Shown here piece by piece: positions 9,201-13,581 of a stretch of DNA of 14,606 nt. The translations under genes were made by a program, and so were the position numbers. The stretch is from an uncultured Bacteroidales bacterium. Lineage in GTDB: Bacteria > Bacteroidota > Bacteroidia > Bacteroidales > P3. Under the pieces are notes generated by a model that saw nothing but the letters and a program-made list of their open reading frames with translations, was not told where the DNA came from and searched no databases. Numbering within the stretch: position 1 is the first letter of the stretch; the number at the start of each line of letters is the position of its first letter. The stretch is taken from contig CAJOQB010000050.1 in NCBI GenBank assembly GCA_905236405.1, forward strand, positions 1 to 14,606, read 5' to 3'.

Positions 9201-9500
9201 TGCACCGGTGAGGTCTATTGACGGCGAGATAATCCACTTGTAGTTTGAGCCATTATAGAGGTTCCAGCGATAGTGGCCACCCGGAATACCATTCGTGGTA
9301 CTGCTGCCATAATCCCAGCTGGGGCTGGAAGAGGTAGCCAAAGTGTTGCCAGCAAAGACTTGCGACGCCTGTGTGGTGCCGCCTGTCCATCCTGAGGTGG
9401 AAGAACTGAAATCCTCGCTCAAAAACGGAGTCTGAGCCTGCATGACCCACGGCACACAAAGCAAGGCCGCGAGGGTCAGAAGTTGTACAAATTTCTTCAT
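1..9500 (-). CDS. Giant multidomain secreted adhesin-like protein (3' end outside window)
   Basis: I read this frame from the ATG at 9500-9498 to the left edge and found no stop, so at least 3,166 residues are encoded and the C-terminus is missing. The start is fixed by a signal peptide: MKKF, a hydrophobic core, then likely cleavage after VMQA (residue 22). Order of parts (approximate residues): jelly-roll 24-207; Fn3 208-300; jelly-roll 300-470; Fn3 470-555; jelly-roll 555-708; Fn3 708-800; jelly-roll 800-955; Fn3 955-1042; DUF5018-like 1042-1147; Fn3 1147-1240; beta-sandwich module 1241-1434; three Fn3 to 1730; a second such module to 1903; two Fn3 to 2094; jelly-roll-like 2094-2256; InlB-type repeats 2257-3095; CD-x-F-x-W repeats from 3096. 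This architecture is typical of Bacteroidetes cell-surface or secreted adhesins carried by T9SS; a sorting domain would lie beyond the window, so export by T9SS is inference. No enzyme domain is visible. Ligand unknown. Confidence 0.93.
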   Translation of the reverse strand, partial: MKKFVQLLTLAALLCVPWVMQAQTPFLSEDFSSSTSGWTGGTTQASQVFAGNTLATSSSPSWDYGSSTTNGIPGGHYRWNLYNGSNYKWIISPSIDLTGASSAQVSFDLAMTQYSSQSVPSGFDNGDQFMVIVSLDNGASWSELNAKVWATSGGHYNIADIPNHFQNYTINLTNYVNNIIKIAFYVQRTSTNHSYDNYIYLDNVLVEPVPACAPVTLLQAPEVYMTPTTAILTWTDNINNNVPYIVKNGDVVVENVTAGNTSATITGLTPNTEYTLTVYADCGGDGLSNGRDVTFRTPVVINSSILPYTCGFEDSENATNMGSYPVPWGWTRNNNSGNYPYTVSNTSYSHTGSRSMEFYTYYGSSYYYIGALPKIDINSVPINSLRLRFWARGNSSYSGILKVGTMSDPTDASTFTEVKRFTITGNTYNRYTVTSFPATTDEYIVFRLDGNGNYQYAFIDDLTLDLLPDCYDVDEVTVTALTNNSATLSWTPGPAGAYYTVKNGNTILATTDVNDTVATITGLNPSTNYTLSVWTHCTSSDSEDSAVVSFTTFCASDTLPYEKDFESYTAGTSYYPTCWTRVGNSTVNVNYSNGRTWEGHTGTKCLRFNSTLNDMIALPYLEQEVNTTQLTCYVKAGGSSNYYGTFSVGYITNVLDATTFVPITTLLYSDCQEYTKVVVPMASAPAGARIAFRCNATSTSNYWYVDDIKVEDKVGCMAPSGLNVTSVTANSAVLNWSDNNNGATTYQITNGSEVLVAATAAGATTYTLTGLTSQTPYNIYVMANCAGSTTSDTAVVSFTTECPTQALPYSEGFETTDVNDMPDCWRRYTANLSTTVGSYNAGAYSGSRSLYFYYSGNDATNNVVVLPPMNAATNTLEVNFIEYGNYSNGKLQVGYITDLDDTTSFVSVQEITPTGNYNERRVVLDAAPANARIAFRHYANSGSNWLYLDDISVAPINNCLRVQSVDYYVQSSTQIQVSWYDPNHSGITYSIYDGDSLLTTTDAGVSYAIVNGLTPNTTYTLGVVANCSDTEHSYPRLATYSVTTQSDSTEILAFDISTPGVRRGDAVFYQHTITMPIYYTTDFSNVEGTITPSTGANIYYLDTNGVEYYISNSMYNLRQYLTQDRVMTLRVRAQDYAVYTDWSLSLETEPCTSPRNLRLDAGRTGITVNWDMPDTTVEDYQIVWSTTPMTDEQLNNSTSITNFSDSTYTIMGLDRETRYYVYLRSVCDISNLSFSSWTGANVLTQPLGCGIVYIGDTASTTTSSNAPVDNFYGNTLSESIISIDDLDTVPGTLSGISFYYDYYSPVTEKNNVTVWLKPTAKEYFTDYNFDPVDTTAVQVYKGDFNFSQGWNDLAFDTNYTYDGHTNVMLIVCDSSNVYNNSSYVYRVSNTSECMTLSTRRDGTPYDPRGSYSMTQRTYRPVMRFNKCVAVDPCPTVTNIAASEIRVQTATLSWNAAEGDYTGGYDVIVSPTELDATELATYSGAFAYQGADTTCGLTGLSELTTYYIYVRAVCNAYGHDEGTSTWANYSFETAAGCRAPINLDSYFTSKTSLVMTWQNGDFDHEQDNNFSYILSTIELDADALLTATHTADAITDTFVNLTNLNNSTHYYFYLRNDCGEYKSPWVSYDFVSLDAMPAVRHLLAHDIDAHWFSVSWSVDTANFADETAWQIAVRPIGSGAPTEYEIVTDTNYFAYGLDASTGYIVTVLPYDIATSTAGTPNVCYATTLPEHDPCVVVAEGSGTTTEFAPVYGWWTDNPQRVQSIYPAEMMEPLMDKTITSLHYFVQSGNNANEWDNSNFYVRLGITDRDNLTDGFDNETTLTSYYYGTLTANDTNGMTVTLDQPFTYTGGNLLVEFEQPGQTSYTHVYFFAMPYQGGSRWVKTSTDSPSGTIVNYIPTIQFCFDRDTNCLDVMDITVSNVTTNSADVAWMPGGSEVQWQYLLGEDVPVAEADRAAQAQDITAFNISYNTLEPDMDYYFYIRPACDPTNDIIGPWSTRHFRTVATCGRPGNLVATNVETRSATLNAEPHPTIGTPDSYSFRYWEKGTTDTTTVSSPTNTVAVDSLIPNTDYFFQVRTNCTGNDGSSRWSTPASFTTKLEPLSLEQDHIYTFDASQDKDWVLVNGTGYNRWVRDTAVYKTDNGRSLYISNDGGVTNAYTFNLNSTYAYAYTAFEFEAGKQYVIEYQWKNKGEGNDYLRAWLVPNSYEPIADEAPSTTSSWISLDNNSSLYNVDEWNRRVNNLFDGNLNGAYKVLFMWHNDNSGGTNPPAALDSVVVRERERFTVTAHANNDADSTPLGTIEGNTGTMYSMTPISLTASAPFYGYHFAGWFIGDNYSVQFRPALTAGFTLDQNYDLLARYDSNEYTIAAVAALPPVDPLEERGTVSPASTTVKFNLPVTITATPAYGYHFVNWTDMHDSICSDTTVFTVPAYRDSTFTAHFDTNIYNVVVINGDSVMGDVTGAGMVKHFLSTTLTATNNYGYHFTGWTNENGDTVSFTNPLELFPVSDTTLTGNFYYNQYTVTGVPADAIMGTVAGTNTVNYLSYVSLKATPEYGYHFVRWMEADTLFSEEDSISVQALSDRTITAVFDTNIYYVAVYSADTVMGIVDGAGEVKHFLSTDLTATNNYGYHFTMWTNADGDSVEVANPLTVFPVSDTALTANFDYNQYTVTGQPADSIMGTVTGTATVNYLTNVTLTAVPEYGYHFVNWINLNGDEVATTDTITIQALKDTTVVAVFDTNIYNLVVTSADTVMGAAAGTAQVKHFLSADVTATNNYGYHFVNWSDEAGNDVSTDNPLTVFPVSDTALVANFDYNQYTVTGLAADTVMGNVTGTATVNYLTNVTLTATPKTGYHFVNWVNANDEEVATTETLTIQALKDTTVWAVFDTNVYNLVVTSADTVMGAAAGTAQVKHFLSADVTATNNYGYHFVNWSDEAGNDVSTDNPLTVYPVSDTALVANFDYNQYTVTGLSTDTVMGNTAGTATVNYLTNVTLIATAKYGYHFVNWVDANDAEVATTDTLIIQALKDTTVWATFDFNQYTVTGLSNDTVMGTVTGTATVNYLTDVTLTATSKTCYYFVQWNDGNTDNPRVVTATEDLTYTAEFGVIDYSGDTTAIVCDNFEWHGNTYTASVDTVTYTYTTAEGCDSIVTLDLTVKYSTAYTDVQTACDQFTW
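200..2690 (-). repeat. Eleven InlB B-repeat/Flg_new-like protein repeats
   Basis: Eleven copies of a roughly 73-residue unit built around a GYHFVxW motif. The tryptophan motifs are encoded near 2523, 2276, 2052, 1830, 1611, 1390, 1168, 949, 723, 508 and 281, about 220 bp apart. The unit (xxYxVxxx..DTVMGxVxGTxxVxxxxxVTxTAxxxYGYHFVNW) fits the InlB B-repeat / Listeria-Bacteroides repeat family, known as beta-grasp-like spacer or interaction modules of surface proteins. The outermost copies are the most divergent: the first reads YGYHFAGW, and the last reads CYYFVQWNDGNTDNPR, closer to the classical family consensus. Confidence 0.8.
418..2192 (-). repeat. Four tandem copies of a two-repeat super-unit (441, 444, 444, 444 bp)
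   Basis: Within the InlB-type array two subtypes alternate. Type A begins YNQYTVTG and type B begins IYNLVVTSAD with a KHFLS segment. An A plus B pair is 148 residues (444 bp). Boundary positions at the FDTN or FDFN turn fall near 2190, 1749, 1305, 861 and 417, giving steps of 441, 444, 444 and 444. Comparing 636-869 with 1080-1313 codon by codon gives 21 base differences in 234 (about 91% identity), in 18 of 78 codons, changing only two residues (Y/F and V/I). The array grew by duplication of the pair rather than of the single repeat. Confidence 0.85.
3220..6372 (-). other. Fn3-rich central stalk with two Bacteroidales beta-sandwich modules and one DUF5018-like module
   Basis: Residues about 1042-2094 of the giant protein. 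The first part begins ILAFDI and contains YYTTDFSNVEGTITPSTGA, which resembles DUF5018-type Ig-like domains of Bacteroidetes; this call is tentative. Two longer modules (about 1241-1434 and 1730-1903) share the layout 'short polar lead, LSGISFYY or ITSLHYFV strand, VTVWL or FYVRL strand, YTYDG or FTYTGGN turn, then RPVMRF or IPTIQF at the end'. Such modules sit between Fn3 domains in many Bacteroidales surface proteins. Six Fn3 domains fill the rest; they carry paired cysteines (for example CPTVTN...VRAVC) that may form disulfides outside the cell. Likely role: a long spacer or ligand-binding stalk. Confidence 0.6.
6637..9431 (-). other. Four jelly-roll (choice-of-anchor J/MAM-like) domains alternating with Fn3
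   Basis: N-terminal domain block of the giant protein, residues about 24-955. Each jelly-roll opens with a phrase such as LPYTCGFED, LPYEKDFE or LPYSEGFE and closes with a conserved strand such as YIYLDNVLVE, YAFIDDLTLD, YWYVDDIKVE or WLYLDDISV. Each is followed by an Fn3 domain with the usual ATLSW/AVLNW and ITGLxPxTxYTL motifs. The first jelly-roll is the most divergent (WIISPSIDL...YIYLDNV). The same family includes the cleaved-adhesin domains of Porphyromonas gingivalis gingipains and HagA. The pattern is clear by eye; which named profile each unit would match best is not settled. Confidence 0.75.
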
Positions 9501-9595
9501 AGTTGATAGTTTTTAGTTTATATTATTTTAATTATTTCTCTAATTTAATTATTTTTCTAACGATTTCTTTATAAATCAATAACGGCTGCCCGTCA

Positions 9596-9616
9596 GCCTC
9601 CCCTTGAGGAGGAGGC
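9596..9616. other. Hairpin in the adhesin leader
   Basis: GCCTCC (9596-9601) pairs with GGAGGC (9611-9616), extended inward by CC/GG with a TTGA loop and one bulged A. It is flanked by two near-identical words, GGCTGCCCGTC (9584-9594) and GGCTGCCCATC (9621-9631). There is no T-run after it on either strand, so a simple intrinsic terminator is unlikely. It would lie inside the untranslated leader of the giant gene if transcription starts near 9810. It may also be one copy of a dispersed repeat. Confidence 0.5.
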
Positions 9617-9816
9617 TTGGGGCTGCCCATCGTAAGGTGGAAAACACACAGTATCCCACGCTTTTCCATTCCGAAGAAAGGTCTATTGTGTATCGAAAAG
9701 ATATTTATCCATCATACAGTGTTAATAATTTTATGATGCCTTGCTCGTATTAACCTTATCGCAATCAGAAAGAAAGGCAAGGCGTTTCCCTTTCAATCTG
9801 ACCTTTTTTGCCACTG

Positions 9817-9848
9817 CAATATTACGAATTTGTTCAAAACTGACCAAA
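9817..9848 (-). promoter_or_regulatory. Candidate promoter of the giant adhesin gene
   Basis: Read on the minus strand, TTTG (9848-9845) is followed after exactly 20 nt by TAATATTG (9824-9817), a 7/8 match to the Bacteroidetes -7 box TAnnTTTG, then CAGT. This spacing fits the known -33/-7 arrangement. Transcription would start near 9810 and give a leader of about 310 nt. A weaker -7-like sequence (TATCTTTT, 9703-9696) lies closer to the gene but lacks a clear -33 partner. The choice between them cannot be made from sequence alone. Confidence 0.42.
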
Positions 9849-9929
9849 CAAAAACCTAACTTTTTTCTCCTCCGTCAGCAACGTCTTGTACCACAGAGAG
9901 AAAAACATCGTCTCGGAAACACGGTGGGG

Positions 9930-10085
9930 TATGCCTGCCATATGACTGGTATATGTCTGCCTTATGTCCATGGACACATAGCACCCTGTTTGGGTTCACG
10001 CAGCCAGGCTGCATGACGTCACGCAGCGGGCTGTTTGGAGGGTCGCAGCCAGGCTGCATGTCTCCAAACAGGGTGCTGCGTGAAC
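9930..10085. repeat. Palindrome and shuffled-repeat cluster
   Basis: Dense repeat words. TATGYCTGCCWTATGWC occurs twice as near-direct copies (9930-9946, 9952-9968). TGTCCATGGACA (9965-9976) and TGACGTCA (10014-10021) are perfect palindromes. CGCAGCCAGGCTGCATG is an exact 17-bp direct repeat (9999-10015, 10044-10060), itself nearly palindromic. GCACCCTGTTTGG (9981-9993) has an exact reverse complement at 10064-10076, and GTTCACGCAGC (9994-10004) at 10075-10085. CTGTTTGGAG (10031-10040) pairs with CTCCAAACAG (10062-10071) around a 21-nt loop containing the GCAGCC-A-GGCTGC palindrome. Function unknown: possible operator cluster, structured RNA, or a non-autonomous repeat element. Confidence 0.8.
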
Positions 10086-10133
10086 AGGTGTTGCCGCCTG
10101 TGTGTCGTCTCACAGATGGGTGCACAACCTCTC

Positions 10134-10272
10134 GGAGGGGGGTGGGGGTAGGGGTGAAATCAAAAAAATTTCTATAATTATACTATAAATAATTATTTTG
10201 TCATATGACGAAATATTTATTTTTCTCCTTTTATAATATTATAAGAATATACCCTACCCCACCCTACCCCTG
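10134..10272. other. Inverted G-rich and C-rich blocks flanking an AT-rich core
   Basis: The plus strand has GG, GGGGGG, GGGGG and GGGG runs with 1-2-nt loops at 10134-10154. It has ACCCTACCCC twice in tandem at 10251-10270. On the minus strand the second block reads GGGGTAGGGTGGGGTAGGG, which meets the canonical G-quadruplex pattern (four runs of at least three G, loops 2, 1, 2). The two blocks are also roughly complementary to each other. Between them lie about 95 bp of AT-rich DNA with the perfect palindrome GTCATATGAC (10200-10209). The block sits just upstream of the protease promoter. Confidence 0.65.
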
Positions 10273-10301
10273 TATAGTTATTTTTTATAAAGGAATAATA
10301 T

Positions 10302-10336
10302 TTTGTGTCCAGTTTTCGATTTTATTTGTACTTTTG
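10302..10336 (+). promoter_or_regulatory. Promoter of the S8 protease gene
   Basis: TACTTTTG (10329-10336) is an exact match to the Bacteroidetes -7 box TAnnTTTG. A TTTG lies at 10302-10305, 23 nt upstream, slightly longer than the usual spacing. The predicted start near 10342 would leave a leader of about 20 nt before the ATG at 10362. It also supports 10362 as the true start, because the upstream GTG at 10305 lies within the promoter. Confidence 0.65.
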
Positions 10337-10361
10337 CAGTTTGGAAAAATACGCATTCATC

Positions 10362-12554
10362 ATGAAGAAAAGTGTCTTTATACTCCTGCTATTGACTGCT
10401 TTTATGGCTCAAGCACAGCACAAAAGCACCATCGAAACTCGTGTACTGTCACAACAGTATGCCCAAGGAAAATCGGTCGACAAAATGCCGAAACAGCTCA
10501 CCAACCACCTCTCGATTATCGAGACGAAAGAGGGACCGATGGTGGGCGTGATGGCCAAAGTGGCCCCTACGTTCGACCCAGCGGCACTGGAAAAAAGCGG
10601 CATCAAGATGACATCGCGGGTGGCCGACATCGTGGCTCTGCGTGTGCCGCTGTCGATGCTGTCGACTTTGGAGTCCAACCCCGACATCGTGGTCTACTCG
10701 GTGGCCCACAAGGTGGCGCCGATGTGCGACGACACCCGTATGGACACCCGCACCGACAGTGTGCAGGCCGGTCTGGGTGTGCCAATGCCCTTTGACGGCG
10801 AGGGTGTCTTGGTGGGCATCACCGACTGGGGCTTCGACTACCAGCATCCCAACATCAACCGCAGCAGCGAGCCCCGCATCGTGCGTGCTTGGGACCACTA
10901 CCGTCTGGCCGGCCCTCCCCCACAGGGTTTCGACTACGGCACGGAGCTGACGACCTATGAACAGCTGTACGAGGCGGTGGGCGACACCTTCGGCCTGTAT
11001 GGCTACGGCTCGCACGGCACCCATGTAGCCGGCATCATCGGCGGCGTGGGTACCCGTCCTTCGTCGTCGAGCGCCAACAAGTTCAAAGGCCAAGCCCCCA
11101 AGGTGAACTATCTGTTGGGGTCGTGGCGATTGGACGAGACGGGATGGATGGACCAAGTGGTGTGGATGCGCCGCGTGGCTGCCGAAGAGGGCAAACGACT
11201 GGTCATCAACAGCAGCTGGGGCATGTACACGTTCAGCACCCTTGACGGCACCAGCCTGCTGAGCCAGGCCATCAACCACTGGAGCGACAGCGGCACGGTG
11301 TTCGTCACCAGCGGCGGCAACAACGGCAACGACAGCTACCATCTGCAACGCACATTCCGTTACGATGGCGACACCCTTTTCTCGTTGGCGTCGTATTATG
11401 GCAGCGGTGTGGGTCAGGCCCTGATATACTGGGGCGAACCGTCGCAGAATTTCGGTGCAGGATTCTATCTCACCCAAGGCACCACAGTCATCTACCGCTC
11501 CCCCATCTTCAACACCGCTGACGGCGACCATTACGAGAGTTCGTATGTCGTCATCGACAACGACACCTTGGAATGGGATATCTTTGTGGAGGAGAGCAAT
11601 CCGTTGTGCCAGCGTCCCCATGTGCTGCTCAACGTGGGCAAGTTGTCGGGCATAAAGCTGCATATGATTGCCACCGGCCCCGAAGGCAACACGGTGAATG
11701 TCTGGAACGTCTGTAATCTGGAGAACCATGCCGGCAACATCGGCTGTGCTTTCTCCTACGGCAACTTCTACGGCCACCAGAACGGCGACAACGAATATGG
11801 CATCGGCGAACCGGCTTGTGCCGAAAAGGCCATCAGCGTGGCTGCTCACGGACATGACCGCATCTCGAACAGCGGCGAATATATTCCAGGCAACCTGACC
11901 ACCTTCTCGAGCCACGGCCCCACTCTCGACGGTCGTCACAAACCCGAGATTTCGGCCCCCGGCAACCAAGTGGCTTCGTCGGTGAACCATCAGGACCACT
12001 CATACGACTCGCCCCAAGGAGGCCATGCCGCCGCCATCAACGTGGACGGCACCCGTTTCACATGGGAGCGTATGAGCGGCACCTCGATGAGCGGCCCCGC
12101 CGTGACCGGCGTGGTGGCGCTGATGCTGCAAGCCAACCCCAACCTGACAGTGGACCAGATAAGAGAGATTATCTTCACCAACGCCCGCAACGACAGCCAG
12201 ACTGGTCCGTTAGTGGCCCGCGACAGCATCAGCAATGTCTGGGGATGGGGCAAGATTGACGCTGTGCGTTGCGTCAACGCCGCCTACGACCTGCTGTCGA
12301 TTGAAGAGGCCCAACAGGTAGAGGTGAAACTGCTGTCGTATCCCAACCCTGCCACCCAAAGCGTCACCCTGCTGACGGGCACCAACACCCCATGCCAGAT
12401 TGACATCTTTGCCCTCGACGGACGCCGCATGGCCAGCATGGAGGCCGAAACCGAGGCTACAGTCGACATGAGCGGCTGGCCTAAAGGCACCTATGTCGTC
12501 CGCTGCCAAGGACGGACAGGGGTGAGGATTGCCAAGATAGTGAAGGCGGAATAA
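10362..12554 (+). CDS. Secreted S8 subtilisin-like serine protease with T9SS sorting domain
   Basis: 730 residues. Start chosen at 10362 because MKKSVFILLLLTAFMAQA is a clear signal peptide; the longer GTG frame from 10305 would put 19 unlikely residues before it. A propeptide-like region spans about 20-140. The subtilase triad is complete: Asp155 in ITDWGFDY, His218 in SHGTHVAG, Ser575 in GTSMSGP, with oxyanion Asn320 in SGGNNG. The roughly 250-residue gap between Asn320 and Ser575 holds an inserted beta-rich domain, as in the larger bacterial subtilases of the C5a-peptidase/Csp-like type. Residues 659-730 (YPNPATQ..., DLSGxPxGxYVV-like DMSGWPKGTYVV, ending KIVKAE) form a type A T9SS C-terminal sorting domain, so the enzyme should be exported and attached or released at the surface. 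Substrate unknown; propeptide or neighbour-adhesin processing is speculation. It is divergent from the giant adhesin. Confidence 0.95.
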   Translation: MKKSVFILLLLTAFMAQAQHKSTIETRVLSQQYAQGKSVDKMPKQLTNHLSIIETKEGPMVGVMAKVAPTFDPAALEKSGIKMTSRVADIVALRVPLSMLSTLESNPDIVVYSVAHKVAPMCDDTRMDTRTDSVQAGLGVPMPFDGEGVLVGITDWGFDYQHPNINRSSEPRIVRAWDHYRLAGPPPQGFDYGTELTTYEQLYEAVGDTFGLYGYGSHGTHVAGIIGGVGTRPSSSSANKFKGQAPKVNYLLGSWRLDETGWMDQVVWMRRVAAEEGKRLVINSSWGMYTFSTLDGTSLLSQAINHWSDSGTVFVTSGGNNGNDSYHLQRTFRYDGDTLFSLASYYGSGVGQALIYWGEPSQNFGAGFYLTQGTTVIYRSPIFNTADGDHYESSYVVIDNDTLEWDIFVEESNPLCQRPHVLLNVGKLSGIKLHMIATGPEGNTVNVWNVCNLENHAGNIGCAFSYGNFYGHQNGDNEYGIGEPACAEKAISVAAHGHDRISNSGEYIPGNLTTFSSHGPTLDGRHKPEISAPGNQVASSVNHQDHSYDSPQGGHAAAINVDGTRFTWERMSGTSMSGPAVTGVVALMLQANPNLTVDQIREIIFTNARNDSQTGPLVARDSISNVWGWGKIDAVRCVNAAYDLLSIEEAQQVEVKLLSYPNPATQSVTLLTGTNTPCQIDIFALDGRRMASMEAETEATVDMSGWPKGTYVVRCQGRTGVRIAKIVKAE

Positions 12555-12596
12555 TCAGAGTAATCGGAGTACTCAGAATAATCAGAGTAATCAGAA
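12552..12596. repeat. Five-copy 9-bp tandem repeat starting on the protease stop codon
   Basis: TAATCAGAG, TAATCGGAG, TACTCAGAA, TAATCAGAG, TAATCAGAA follow head to tail. The first TAA is the stop codon of the protease gene, and because the unit is nine bases, further in-frame TAA codons follow at 12561, 12579 and 12588. The array fills nearly all of the 46-bp gap before the next ATG. No terminator hairpin is visible, so read-through transcription into the next gene is possible. Confidence 0.9.
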
Positions 12597-12600
12597 GACT

Positions 12601-13569
12601 ATGATCAAATGGTTCAAGCAAAACGAGGTGTTGCAGTTAGTGGTCATCATCGTCACCACCGGTCTGCTGTGGCTGCCGTCGCTGCTGCATCCCACGCCGA
12701 TGCAGACGGGCCACGACTTCGCCCCGCTCTACTCGCTGCTCTACGGATGGTTGGGAGACCAACCACGGGCAGCCGTCATCGTCGCTTTGGTGATGGTGGT
12801 GGTGGAGGGTTTTTTGCTGAACCTGACACTATACAACCACAAGATGGTAGGCTCCAACACGCTGATGCCGATGTGGATTTACATTCTGGCGATGAGTGTG
12901 GTGCCTGCCCAACTGACGCTTACACCGTTGGTGGTGGCCAACCTGCTGCTGCTCGGCATGATGTCGGCCATGATGGTGAAAGAGGACTTGTCGATAACGT
13001 TGGACGACATCTTCAACGCATCCATGATGGTGGCGATGGCTGCCCTCTGCTACACCCCTGCCGTCATGCTGATGATAGCACTCTTTGTCATCTTCACCAT
13101 TCACAAGCTCTACAACTGGCGCGACTGGGTCATGATGCTGTTAGGCTTCCTGGCCCCTTTCATTGTGGCGGCAACGGTCTATTACCTCTGCGACCGACTG
13201 TACTATGTGTCGTACCTCACCCGCATGAACCTGTCGGATCTCCACATCGCTTTCGGCAAGGCCATCGCCCTGACTTGGGTGGTGAACGGGTTGACACTGA
13301 TAATGGTGCTTCTCGCTCTGACCAGCTCGAACGCCGGAGAGAAGATTCTGATGCACCAACGGAACCACGCCGTGATTTCGACGATGCTGCTGGGCGGAGT
13401 ACTGATGCTGCTCTACAGTCATCTGTTGCCTGCCAACCCTCAAACCATCGCCCTTCCGACGGCCTATATGGCCAGCGGCATGCTGTTAGGCGCCCGTCGC
13501 CGACTCTGGATATACAACCTGCTGATTGTCGTGTTTCTCATATTAGCCATCGTCGCACGATTCCTCTAA
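12601..13569 (+). CDS. Polytopic inner-membrane protein, DUF6427-like
   Basis: 322 residues with about nine or ten hydrophobic segments, roughly at 10-28, 56-77, 87-105, 107-125, 137-168, 178-198, 222-245, 259-276, 285-300 and 304-321. The N-terminus MIKWFKQN followed by a first membrane span, and the overall size, resemble the Bacteroidetes DUF6427 family; this rests on pattern memory and not on a search. A soluble catalytic domain is absent. It begins 46 bp after the protease (gap filled by a tandem repeat) and ends 12 bp before rnhB, so it is probably co-transcribed with rnhB. No function is known to me; transport or envelope maintenance would be guesses. Confidence 0.85.
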   Translation: MIKWFKQNEVLQLVVIIVTTGLLWLPSLLHPTPMQTGHDFAPLYSLLYGWLGDQPRAAVIVALVMVVVEGFLLNLTLYNHKMVGSNTLMPMWIYILAMSVVPAQLTLTPLVVANLLLLGMMSAMMVKEDLSITLDDIFNASMMVAMAALCYTPAVMLMIALFVIFTIHKLYNWRDWVMMLLGFLAPFIVAATVYYLCDRLYYVSYLTRMNLSDLHIAFGKAIALTWVVNGLTLIMVLLALTSSNAGEKILMHQRNHAVISTMLLGGVLMLLYSHLLPANPQTIALPTAYMASGMLLGARRRLWIYNLLIVVFLILAIVARFL

Positions 13570-13581
13570 ACCTCCATCGCC

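Larger units (their letters stand above)
9501..10361. other. Divergent intergenic region without a convincing gene
   Basis: 861 bp separate the divergent starts of the giant adhesin (9500) and the S8 protease (10362). Base composition is patchy: AT-rich next to both genes, GC-rich at about 9580-9640 and 9960-10160. Open frames here (for example 9856-10125 minus, 9741-10016 plus, 9953-10177 plus) overlap each other across palindromes, lack family resemblance and have no leader, so I do not call them. The region carries promoters for both flanking genes plus the repeat structures listed separately. I see no tRNA, CRISPR, transposase or IS end. Confidence 0.7.

Noticed and set aside
9498..9500. 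Lipoprotein signal on the adhesin (Cys15)
   Set aside because: The residues before Cys15 (ALL) do not fit a lipobox, and a normal signal peptidase I site follows at residue 22.
9596..9640. Intrinsic terminator
   Set aside because: The hairpin has no T-run on either side and lies between divergent genes, where a terminator has no obvious role.
9856..10125. Small cysteine-containing proteins on either strand of the repeat cluster (QPGC motifs)
   Set aside because: The repeated QPGC phrases come from the 17-bp direct repeat and its palindrome, which reads similarly on both strands. No start context or conservation is visible, so coding is unsupported.
9930..10272. Insertion sequence or CRISPR array
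   Set aside because: No transposase, no paired terminal repeats with target duplication, and no regular repeat-spacer spacing. The repeat words are few and irregularly arranged.
10205..10795. 196-codon plus-strand open frame crossing the protease promoter
   Set aside because: It runs through AT-rich intergenic DNA and then the protease gene in the wrong frame; no family features.
10449..11999. 516-codon minus-strand open frame opposite the protease
   Set aside because: It overlaps the protease catalytic domain completely, where the plus strand has an intact subtilase triad. The translation is a biased shadow.
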